Source: Sympetrum striolatum (lineage: Eukaryota > Arthropoda > Insecta > Odonata > Libellulidae). From it: a stretch of DNA of 64,000 bases. The stretch spans positions 72,640,113 to 72,704,112 of the forward strand of contig OX388352.1 in the NCBI GenBank assembly GCA_947579665.1, written 5' to 3'. Shown one piece after another: positions 12,544-24,200 of the stretch (positions are counted from its first letter, which is position 1; the number at the start of each line of letters is the position of its first letter). The translations under genes and the position numbers were made by a program. The notes under the pieces were generated by a model that was not told the origin of the DNA, searched no databases, and was given only the letters and a program-made list of their open reading frames with translations.

Positions 12544-14515
12544 ATGTCTAGAATTTGTGTAACAGCAAGATGTCTCAATTGGTACTCCATAAGCAGGTAA
12601 ATGTTAACTGTAATTAGAGGTATATCAGATAGAGTGTTTTGTGTAGGGTATGAATTTAGCTGTATTCATGACGGTTCAAATGAGTAAGTTTCAAATTTGT
12701 ATTTCAGATCTCAGACTGCGACATCAAACCTTATGCAAAATGTGGGACTTAGGATTAGCGCTAACGTGAAAGATGAGTTACCTACGAAACCAAAAAAACC
12801 TTTGACTCCATATTTTCGATTTATGGCACAAGTTCGACCAGAATTGGTGAAGGAACATCCTAATACAAGAGTGACTGGTTGTTCTTTGAGCAAGCTTAAG
12901 AATCATAGTGTTATTTAAGCTCAATTATAAATTAATTTATTTTTATTTATGGTAGAAATCGTAAAACTGGTTGCTGAAAGATGGGAAAAAACTACCCCAG
13001 AATTGAGGCTGACTTTAGCAGAAGAGTACAAAAAAGATCTTTCGGCCTACGAAACTGCAAGGCTCAAGTATGAAGAGCAACTTAGTAGTGATCAGAAAGA
13101 ATTAATGAAGAGAATAAAGCAAGAAGCATTGATATCGAAAGAGAAGAGAAAACTAAAGAGGGTGAGCTTAGTCCTTTTTTTATACCCCACATAAAGATAG
13201 CCTAAAAGATGTTAAATTGTACAATTACATTTGTATTGTGTCGCAAACTATTTAAATACCCAAGATAACTTTTTAATGAGTCTGCTTGTTAAATTTTATT
13301 AGAAAATGAGGGAACTTGGAAAGCCCAAGAAGCCATGTTCAGCATTCCTTGCATTCTTCAATGCCAGGTTACCCAGCCGAGGAGATGTTCCATTTAAAGT
13401 AAGTAATTACTGGTCTTTACCCAGCTAGTATCTGGATTGCCCCTTTTCAGCAACGGAAAATTTTTGAGTTGGACGCGAATATATTCGTACCCCAGCGAAA
13501 ATTTTTTAATGTGTTCTAAACTTTTTTTTTCGAATCGCCGTACCATAGGTGTACGAGGGGACACAGCTTCCAAAATATTTATATAAAAAAGAAAAGCTTC
13601 TTAATTAGCGCCAGTTGTATGTAAATGGTAATCTACTTTTATAAATTTCCTACACTAGTAGAAAAAGAACTTGGAAAACTCGTGGAATTCTCATGAAAGG
13701 AGGAGACGATCAAAATTCTGATAAAAAAAAGAAAATAATCGAAGACGAGCAGGATGAATTGCTATTGCTGTTTCATTTATCTACTATCTCATCTCATAAA
13801 GTTTACAGATGTTAATTGGCATTAATTTAGCACCTTATCCTGTACTTTTTGAATAAAGACAAATAAGATTGATGTAGCTTTAGTAAAAGGATGTTGTGTA
13901 ATCTGTAATGTAATCAGGATCTGTGATGTATATGCAAGACATCTCAGCAGCCTCGTTAAATTATTGTATTTATTGCTTGGGGTTTGCTTTCTTGAGTTTA
14001 CCAAATGCCTCTTCGCTCTTCTAATACCCCTGAGAAGTGAACTGCTATTTATTTTTGAGATTTCATTCGACTACTTCAATCAGTAAAAATTCTTATGGGA
14101 TTTTCTTTAGAATTTTTCGTTGATGTAAATTTTTAATTAAGCCATAATTATTACTCAATTGTTTTCTATTGCAATTAAATGAATAATTAACTTTCTTAAG
14201 CGAGAACTTAGACCTTGATGATCACACTATATTGTTTTATTTATAAAGATTTAATAATAAAATCCTTGTTTGTGTCAAATGTAGGTATGGCAAAAGGAAG
14301 TTGCAAAAGAATGGACAAATATGTCTGATGAGGCCAAAGCTACATACCAACAAGAATCATCACAAGCTATGGAGAATCATCGGCGACAGCTACAGGAATG
14401 GGAAGGAAGAATGATTCGTATGGGGCACATTGATGTTGTGAGAAGTGAAGCTCTTATAGAGCCGAAGCAAACTAGACAAAAGGGAAAAACCGCTGAAACC
14501 GGCAAATCAAAGTAA
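12544..14515 (+). CDS. TFAM: Mitochondrial transcription factor A (two HMG boxes)
   Basis: Five exons: 12544-12596, 12708-12877, 12956-13161, 13303-13398, 14285-14515, total 756 nt, so 251 residues plus TAA. All introns are GT-AG and phases agree (2, 1, 0, 0). The first exon encodes a short Arg-containing, acid-free leader starting MSRICVTARC, as expected of a mitochondrial targeting peptide. HMG box A begins at about residue 40 (KPKKPLTPYFRFM) and runs through the third exon; a charged helical linker follows; HMG box B begins near GKPKKPCSAFLAFF and continues in the last exon (EWTNMSDEAKATY). The short basic tail ends GKSK. TFAM binds, bends and packages mtDNA and activates mitochondrial promoters. 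Length and two-box layout match animal TFAM. The ATG was chosen because it gives the leader and the right splice phase. A polyadenylation signal lies downstream at 14996. Confidence 0.93.
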
Positions 14516-14995
14516 TGTTTTAACACAAAAAAATACTCCTCAGCGTGTTGCTTTTGTGGCGTTTTAGTAGAGTGAATATTAGTCTCAACTGAAGAAGATG
14601 CATCCGTTTCTTGTTCAACTTTTTCGACTCATGTATCTGTGCGAATATAAACTATGACATTTCTTACCACCAGTATATTCTCATAAGTATTTAAAGGAAG
14701 TATTCTAAATTATGAGTCAAGTTATGGTTTTATCCATGAATATTTACTGTATTAGGTGAAATATGGTCAATTTAATTATTTGGTATTATTAAATAGAAAT
14801 ATTTTGTTTCTTGAACTGAAATTTATTAGGTTATATTCTTAGGACCTACACTAAACAGTACTTCAGATAGTAGAAAAAATTGAAGCTATTGAAGATGATT
14901 TACAGATTTTCTTGTCATAAATATCATTACAGATCATTTTCTCATCAGAACAAAATGCTTGTTTATTCTATAGGATTTTTCTTTCAATTTTTGTG

Positions 14996-15001
14996 AATAA
15001 A
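14996..15001 (+). promoter_or_regulatory. Candidate TFAM poly(A) signal AATAAA
   Basis: AATAAA lies about 480 nt past the TFAM stop codon and is followed by T-rich sequence. It is the first canonical hexamer noticed downstream, but its use is not shown by sequence. Confidence 0.45.
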
Positions 15002-16719
15002 AATATTATTTGCAGTTTGACTTTTATTTATGTTTGATTGTATGTGTTATAGACATTAAAATAGAATTTTCAAATCATTAGTTACATGAACCGCAATGTA
15101 TCCTCGCTGTCTTGTGAAAGATGTGCATGTTATTAATCTAAGCAAGAACTTATAAGTAATTAATATGGAGATTAGTCTTAAAATAATGAAGGAGATAATC
15201 GTGTGACTAGTTGTTTCAACAGATTGGTGCTGCTATTTCTCATATCCAAAAATGTAGGTGAAAAGGGAAGTTAGAATTTTTTGTTTGATTTTGATGGAGT
15301 TCCCCTTAAATTTATGATAGATTTTTTTTTAATTTTCATAAGTGGGGTGTGATTGCTAATGATTATTTAACCTATGTATCTTGAGGCCATCCAGCTTATT
15401 CCCAAAATAAATTTCTTATAATTAGTCATTTATCAGAACGATTATTTTGTTAAGCACAACTAAAATCAAGGAGTACACTTGGTACTTTTATAACTATTTC
15501 TGCTCTATTCCACTAAGTGAAACTTTTAAGTGAAGCTGTACTATATTCCATAAAATGGCAGCTTCTGAGGGTAAGTTCACCATCGAATAACTGAATGTTA
15601 CAGCTCTATAGCAGAAGTCAGCTACTTACTTATTCCACTGAAAGCAGAACATTTACCATTTGATTGATTTAATTGCAAGATTCTTTGATACAAAGAGATA
15701 TTGTTGTGTTGACGTTGATTATTTTTTTTAGCTATGTCTTACATTTATTCTATTTTTCTATTTAAATCTTGAGTATGAAAAACAGTATTGTGCTCTTTAA
15801 CTAGAACAAAAAAAATGGAACTTAGTTCAAATACAGAATTTTTTATTGTAAACATACATGAAAAAGTAAGCAATGAAAATTAGTACAAGAAACAGAAATA
15901 GGTTATCTGTGGCTCTCAAATGGTAAAGGAAAGACTGAGACACAAGGACCAAAAGAGTTTTCATGCTTGTAAGATGCTTCATGATGTAAGATGCAATCCT
16001 GGCTAATATATGCTTTTTTCATAATGCAAAATGTGCTGAAAAAATACACTTTGTTGCTTAGACAACCACTCACAAGGCACATTTCTCCTGATACACAACT
16101 CACTTTAGACTTTCACCTTTATTCGAAAGACCACAAATTGTTAGTAATATCTACATTGTCATCCTTGAATCTCTTCTCCTGTCTTGACTGGTATCAAATA
16201 TGGTTTCTTTTGACTAGCCTGTTTGCAATGAATATTTTTTGAGAAGAAATTAAATATTTCACTTAACAATCTCCATCCCACCGTTGTAGTTGGAGATGAA
16301 TATCTCCCGATCAGTATCGAATAGAATGTTAGTTAAAGTCACATAGAAGTATTTTCTTTTGTTGTAAAGTCAAGTTATAAACAATGAATAAGCTGCAGGG
16401 CAGTGAGCTGTGTAGCATAATCTAAGAGTGTCTCCTGTGATGGCCTCTCACCACTGCTGATAATTCATTATTTGTCCTGAATTGTCGATTAAAACTGAAT
16501 TCCTCTTATTGGGTTTAAAGAGTCAAGTCAGCTCTGTACAACACCCCGATCATCATGAAAGTCTTGTTAGAGATACCCTGCTAGGCATGTATTTGCTTGA
16601 TAAATTCAGCAAATGCTTTGCATACCCGTAAATATGGCTCAGATATCAGCTAAGGCGATTTTTTTCGGTAGCAGAGCAGGCCTAGAGCCGACATTGATAT
16701 CAATTTGAATTAAATTAAC
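15002..16719. other. Intergenic AT-rich DNA, no gene recognised
   Basis: Only short chance open frames are present, overlapping each other on both strands at 15903-16242. No repeat structure was recognised. Confidence 0.4.
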
Positions 16720-17216
16720 TTAAATTCTTCAGCTTCCCTTTCGATGCACCAATTTTTTTTCTGGTGATAGAATCCCACTAATCTCATGACTAATCCTGTC
16801 AACCATATGGTCATGCAATGCCCCTTCAAAATTTCAATTTATGGAAAATGTTTGTTTTCTTTGAACACTCAGTGCGTAAGACTGGGTTTGTGTCAGCTCT
16901 CAGCTGGTTAAACCAGCTAACTATTACTTAGTTTAAATAATTGTAAGTTTATATCTTCATTTTTTCACCTGGGTATGTAACTTTAATTCTGCAAATTCAA
17001 TTATAATATCAACTGTAATCAAGAGTCTACTGTATATTTTAATGCAGTCAAATTTTTAATATTCGGTAAGTGATGCATTCAATTGAATACTTAGCTAATA
17101 CATAATTTAATGAAATCAGGCTTAATTGTAAGCCTGCCAGAAAATTTCAACTGATATAAATGATTTTTTTGTTCCTTAGAAGAGGAGGTAATTTTAAAAA
17201 CAACAAATGAAGTCAC
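16720..17216. repeat. Dispersed repeat, copy 2 (about 500 bp)
   Basis: Second copy of the repeat at 1684-2161, same orientation, with scattered substitutions and small indels. Copy 2 has an extra segment after ATCTCATGACTAATCC. It lies in the TFAM-UPF2 intergenic region. Confidence 0.7.
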
Positions 17217-17351
17217 TCCTAAGATAGATTGAGTAGATAATTCACACAGTGCAGCTACAAGTCTCAATCGAGTCGGTCATCTGGCTTGGATATTGGATTA
17301 TTCATTGGAAAACAGGTAAAAATCTGAATTTTCAAAATATTTTTAGAAGTA

Positions 17352-17691
17352 CCATATTTGACGGCATATAAGACGCACCAGCGTATAAGACGCACCCTCA
17401 TTAAGTTGGCCACTCACAAGGAAAAAAAGTTTTAATAGTCCGTGCGAAAGCGCGGTACCACAATAATTTAAAATGTAGTTTCTTTTCGTTGTCACGTTTC
17501 ATAAAAGCCAAATATTAACACAATCATTGAATGCAATTATGAAATAGGTAGTATAGACCATCTAAGCTAAAAATAACATTCAGTGTTGAAAGTTAACCTG
17601 TGGAGGTTGAACCTTCACATATAAGACGCAGGGAAATTTTTCAAGACATAATTTAGGAAAAAAGGTGCATCTTATATGCCGTCAAATACGG
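17352..17691 (+). mobile_element. TA-flanked MITE, family B, copy 2
   Basis: It starts CCATATTTGACGGCATATAA and ends with the inverted counterpart (ATATGCCGTCAAATACGG), with TA on both sides (17350-17351, 17692-17693). The left end carries a duplicated subterminal motif, GCGTATAAGACGCACC. At 340 bp it is the longest of the three copies. Confidence 0.85.
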
Positions 17692-18829
17692 TATATTGAA
17701 GGACACAAGCACATTCTATTATTCCTGCAATAATGGAAAAAGAACGAAGAAAATGATTTTTACGTATTAGATTTGATTATTTATTTTAATGCTCTAGATT
17801 GATGACACGACTAAAATGGAGACTCTGAGCAATCAATGGAAACCTTATAACAAATTAAAATTCCCTATCTCTGGGCCAAGAAATCTGAGATTTTTGTCTA
17901 CATTGGCTGACTGAGTGGAACTGGATTTTATACTCTGAATCTCAGGATGGTGTTTACTGTAAGTTCTGTGTGTTATTCTGTACAACTGTGGGATCGTGTG
18001 GGTCAGCTCCAATCCAGGGAAATTTGTCAAATTTCCATTTAAATACCTTGCCAATGCCATCTCTCGATCACAACCATAATAACATCATCGTTGTTCCGAT
18101 GAATTTCTCTTGCCAATACATAATGTCTTAAAAGAAGCACTTTTTAGAAAAATGTTAAGTGAGATAGTAATACGTGTCATAGGTTTCTTCCTCATCAGCG
18201 CAGGTCTCAGAGAAAATAGGATAGAAATACATTCTAGTCATATATTAAGCTTCAGGCAAAATTCCACAGCCTAGATTGGACTAGTAGAAACGTAAAGGAC
18301 CCTTGATGGTAAGGCTGCTATTTCGCCACCACTCCCTACTATTCTTTTCCTTCACTATTGCACTTCATTTTTTGCAGAAAATTGTATTGTAGTAGTAGTA
18401 ATTACTGCAATTGATTACATAGTGGAAAGGGGGGCATTGTTGGGAGAGGATGGGTCGGAAGAGAAACGGCTGCTTTATTGTACGTTGGTTGAGGAAATAA
18501 AACAGAGTGGAGCTCTATGAATATTCTGTTGGTTTTTATTCCGATCTACAAAAATGAGCCCTCAAGGTAAGAAAAACCAGTCTCTGCAAGAACCTGAGCA
18601 GATAACTACTGCTACAGTATGATTTTATGAAAAATGAAGTGCATTAGTACAGGAAAATAATGGTACTGAGTGGTGGCAAGCCAGCAAACTTACCATCAAT
18701 TATGCAACAATAGCCCTATCTCACTGTCTAATTTCAGATAAAATAGGTCTCATCATGATTCTTAATATCATTCTAAATAGTGCTCCTTTTCAGTCATAAA
18801 AGAATGTACCCAAGGAAGAACAGACATAA

Positions 18830-19025
18830 AAAAAGTATGAGAAAACAGGGACTTTAACCTGGGTCTCCTGTTTGGCGGTCAGTTACTCCCCCAATTGAGC
18901 TATTGAGCCATAACATTGGAATATGCCATTTAGGAGACTTTGTAGGCAAGTGCATAGTGGTTAATCTTGTTGTGGCAGACTTTTCAGACTTTTTCATGTC
19001 CATTCTTTCTCCAGAATTTTCCTAG
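18830..19025. mobile_element. tRNA-derived SINE-like sequences
   Basis: On the minus strand, 18920 down to 18840 resembles a tRNA head, with an A-box-like TAGCTCAATTGGG and a weakened B-box-like GGTTAAAGTCC. On the plus strand, 18965-19022 matches the tail of the SINE-like copy at 38990-39150 (CAGACTTTTTCATGTCCATT). These may be two adjacent fragments in opposite orientation. No functional tRNA is claimed because the cloverleaf is incomplete. Confidence 0.4.
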
Positions 19026-21269
19026 GTTCATGACATTTAGAGCCAAGTCACCTATTTCCTTTCCTTAATGAAAGATTATGCCTCTCTAAGTTAGTAGACA
19101 AGGCAAGTGAGCAATCTTCTCCTTGATTTTACACTGTATGGTCATAATTCTTCTGTTTATATTTGTGCTCATCAGTTATGTTTGTCACTTGTACCGAGAT
19201 GTGTCTACGTTCGTCTTTAGAAGCATGCATATATTTTTTATTAGTTTAGTATAAACTGTTTGTTTGATTATAAAAAAGTGAAATTTAACCATCTTTAACA
19301 GCAAAAGAATACAGTGCATTGTTGTATAATAAGAGCATGGTTATAAATTATCCATAGTAAATGATGAAACAAATTAAAGTATGTGAAGAAAGACTAGGCC
19401 TGCCTGTATTATGACCTACTACATACAAACACAGCCACACCCCTCCTATATTTTTCAGTTCAGTCCCAAAAAGTTAAGCCTTACTTCCAGGAAACAATAT
19501 TTACCTCAAACAGACAAAGAATTAAAAATACCAGATGTCAAACCACATTTTCATCTCATAAACAAAGATACTCAATTGAAATTCTAATCAGAAAAATAAT
19601 GGTATTGGATATTCCCTTATGTATTTCCACATGATCATTTTTTCGAGAAATATGCATTAGTATTGATATGAAATATGGCTGTCCAAATAAGTAGCTTCAT
19701 AATCAAAATAAGGAAGGCTCTTGATTAGCACACCTTTAGTTGCATCAAATGCAACTCAGAAACAAAAAGACTTGATCTTCACTGATGTAAAGGTTTATTA
19801 ATAATATCCGACCAATGATATCAACTTAACAACTCAATGTATACTTAGTACAATAATACCACAAAACAAGAAAAAAAGTATAATAGGATTTTTGATTCAA
19901 AATATAACTAATAGATGTTTTACAATTCCATAAATATTATTACTGGCTGCTCAGTAATTATTCAAGGATGTTAGAAAGAAGGTATCGAGACCTGCAATGG
20001 AAAAAGGTGGACATAGCTGAAAAACTTAGGTACAAATTTGACTAGTTTAAGACATGATTTTGGAGAGCTGACAAAGAAAGTTTGACCAAGGAATGTCAAG
20101 GCATTTTTATAAACCCTATGTTAATAATCAACAAAAAATATTAAAGACCTATTACACCTGATAAGCTAATTAAATAAAAACTAATAAAAATAACTCCTGC
20201 TGGCATTTACTTCAGGGCTTAAAAATCATTAGAAATGTTTACTTTCACCAAATGACTCTGAAGAAGAAAATTTACTTCGGAACATGATTTAGCATAACCA
20301 AACTTCCATTTGAATGCTCAATTGGTCATCAACTTGACTCTTTTGAAAATAAAACAACAGCAGCTTTGATTCCTCAATCTCAAAATAGTATAATCATAAA
20401 AAATATCTTTATTGTGATACAGAAAACTATAAGCTGTATCACTATTAATACAACCAATAATTGTACTATTAATTTGTTGGAAAGAAAACAGCAGCCAATG
20501 AGGATGGCTGAATGGATTAGTCAGACCAAGTTTTCTACAACACGATTTATGTGATATTATTTAAAAATTCCTTGCGCAAATAAATACTAATTATTACTTT
20601 TTGTAAGGATCAGCTATTCCTCCAGCTTTAGTTATCATCAAAGCTACATAACTGTGGCCCTCACTTGCTGTAAATAAACTTCAGTTGCAAACATTGGTCA
20701 ACTAGATTGGCCGAAGGCAATGTTTTCAGTGAATAAACTTGGTTCAGCAATGAAACCTTTTCCCAGTAAATGTGGCTCACACATTACGTGAACTTGATCA
20801 ACTTTATGCAATGTTTTTCTTTCGGCATGTCATGAGGAAATATTAAAATTTATATGGGTCCCTCTGGCATTGAGATACCACATTGACATTCGAATCACAG
20901 CTCTGAGGAAAAAATTATAAAATGATGGATGAGAAGAAAGGAAAGATCTTAAGGAGCCTTATGTCCACTCTCACCCTTTTTTTTTCTTCAAAAATACCAA
21001 TTGCGACCCTTAATCTCATCTCCACAGTGCTGGCTACATACACCACATTAAATATTCATGCCAATTGACTCCTTGTTAAAACAATGAGTATTTAAAACAT
21101 ACATCTTTCTGTCAAATTTTTGTTGCCAAGGAGGCACTAGACTGCAGCAGTAGTTGTTACCACGTCTGATGACCTTTCATTCATTTTTTTCACCCCTGCT
21201 CAGCTATGTATACCTAAATTCCACAGAAAATAATTTTCAACATGAAATATTGTGTATTCACGTAATATT
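19026..21269. other. Intergenic region including the UPF2 3' UTR; no other gene seen
   Basis: AT-rich with only short chance ORFs. It must contain the UPF2 3' UTR and cleavage site, since UPF2 terminates at 21270 reading leftward. Confidence 0.4.
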
Positions 21270-24200
21270 TCATCTCGCTTTCTTTGGACCAAAAATCAAA
21301 TCTGCATCAGGTGCACCTTTGGGGTGTTGGTACTTTTGTTTTCTTTCTCGATTTAAATTCACAACTGCTGGACGTTGAGCCTGTTTAAGAAAATTTCAAT
21401 TAAAATATTATAACATGGCATTTATATGGGACAAATCAAAATACAATATTAAAACATGTGCACTACTTAGAAAACCAGAAATGCGAGTTAAGTCATTTCC
21501 TTGTAAGTTGTGTTCATAATATGTCAACATTTTCTTGGGAATGGCAATTTTGGAGAAGTTTTAAGAGGAATTTGTGGAAATAAACTTAACTGTTTTATCA
21601 AGACTTAAATATTTCAAACTTTATAGGAATACTGTCCAGAATATCAAAATAGGAAGGTAATAGATCAAATGCAATAAAATAATGAAAGGGTTATCTACAT
21701 GTCTATTTTTAAGTCAATTTATGGCATTTTGATTGGATTTTGATTTGAATTTTAATGATTATTTGAAGTATTTTCCCTTAAAAATAAAACAAAAAACCAG
21801 AGGTACAGTAATGTTGTGAATATAAAGGGAAAGCTTCAAACTTTAGACTTTCCTTGTGAAGATATTCCATTTGGCAAGCATGAGTTAGCCGGTTTGTGGT
21901 AAAGAAGGCTATTCCACACTTAAAGATAATGATGGAAACATCGTATATTCTGAATGGACATGATATATGAATTAGACAGAAAGATTTACTTCTTAAGTGA
22001 TTTGGAGACACAAAATTTCTGTACATATTGGAAATTTAGAATTAACAACGAGAATGAATATTGCATTTTCTTTGCCAGAAGATGATGGATTTAGCCAAAA
22101 CTGGTAGTTTCTGTTTTGGCATTTATTATTAACATGTTTGGAAGTTGCTTAAGTTTTTCATTAAGACTTTCATTCATAATGAAGAACATCTAAACCAAAA
22201 GGAATACATAAGACTTAGTTATGCAAGGATGTATTTATATTTTAGTATAAAATGAAATAAAATCAACTGGGCAATATAATTTTTGGGTTTGTTTAAGATG
22301 CAAACTTTCTATACATCTTGCAAGTTTAGAATTAACCAAATGAAGGAGGAGAAGAAGCTTTTTTACCAACATGGCAAATAGAACCACAATCTGAAATGCT
22401 ACCAAATTTCTGATAGTTTTAATCCTTCAGGGCCGGAGATGGGAAATCCTATCTCCCATGCATTCTTCATAATTCCTTAAGCAACCTTTTTAATCAATAT
22501 GCTACGATTATCTGCAATAAATGCTCTAACAGGTGATATCATATAAGGAAAAAATGTTGAATTTGAAAGACCAGACTTTGTAACCCTGTGCTGTCATTCC
22601 AGTATTTGAAATGTTTATGCAAATTGTAAAGAAATTAATTTTTAATTATCAGGCTTGAATTAGATAATTAAGTATTTTCAGCCAGTAGATTCTATTCCTT
22701 CAAGATAATTTCTCTATTTTCAACATAAATGAAACACTTCACACACACACAAAATATGCAAGAAATTGAGTACAGCAAAGTTTAAAAGATATCACCAGAC
22801 TAAACCGAATTGGCTTAGAACAAGATAAGAAATCCAGTAGAATTGGAGGAGACAATCGATCAGCTAATTTTTCACAGGGATCGGTCATAAATTTCCATAA
22901 TGGTTTCAATAAATTTAGAAATTATCTACATTAACTCAAAAAAATTATGGAAAATTTTCTGTTGCAGTGCACTTTGAACTCTTCAGACCTGTGTATTCAC
23001 CATTTAGATGGATGGATTAGCGATGAAGCTCAATGAAAACCCTTTCATAAAAGAGGGAAGGAACAGGGAACTAATAACTAAGATTTTCCTTTCATAAAGA
23101 AAGCTTCAATTTCCGTCACTTAATTAACACCTATTACACTTTTCATCTCCTTCCTCCCATCCACTTCTACACCACCATGGTTAAATATGTATATTAGGTA
23201 CCTTTAGAAGGGTGTCCTGGACTTAAGAATAACATATAACCTTTTGTTTTACATTACCTACTAGGAATCACGCTTTTCACCATAAAACATGAGGTTATTG
23301 AAAGAATGTTTACAGTACCCCGTAGACAAACTGCAATACTATATCAATTACAACCAAGGCACAAGTTACATAGCAATAAAATTAGAACAATGAATAAGGT
23401 AATGATATTAGTTGCAGTTTTGTACACTAACCTGAGCAATCATTTCTAGATAGTCCTCCTCTTCTAACCTTTCATTGATGTCTAAAGTCAGCCGCTTCAC
23501 CCTCTCTTTCTCCTCACGTTCAGCCTAAAAAAAACATAAATTAATAATGCTTTTGCATGAATTTAAATTGTTAAATAATTTAAAGTTAATTAGTTAAAGG
23601 AAATTTTCTTGGGTTTCCAACCAGGTTATGTGCAGGAACAGTCCTGACGTTTTGGTAGCTATCTTCAGGGGTGAAGTGCCGGGTGTAGGAACTGGTCCGG
23701 TATTTGTATGGATAACTGTATCTCTTTAACCTTTTTTGATTGGCCACTGTGGTGGCTTGTTCCATCAGCAATTTTTTGCAGGATCACCTTCCATGTCTTG
23801 TGGAGGGAGTATCCTCCAACTCTGTTGATGTTATTTTCTGTAAGTTCAATTTCAATCGATTCCTTCATCAGCCAGTCCCAGAAATGCAGGGTTTGCATAT
23901 AACTTTAGTGTCTTCAAAGTAAACTTGAAATTGGGGAGCCTACTTACCAAAGCAAATGATCAACTGATTCTCAAGACTCCACAAGTATTTAGTGTCTCCT
24001 GTGAGTGTGGAGCAGTATACATCGGCCACAAAGCTAGAACCATCGATACGCGAATCAATGAACATTTGCACCACATCAGACTGAAACAGCCGGAGAAATC
24101 AGCAGTTGCGGAGCATGGTCTACAGCAACAACACCAAGTTAGCTTTGAGGACATTAAAGTTATATGCAAAGCTCCGTGTTTCTGGGACCGGCTGATGAAG

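Noticed and set aside
16000..16242. Protein-coding gene between TFAM and UPF2
   Set aside because: Overlapping short frames on both strands, no domain, no splice-consistent neighbours.
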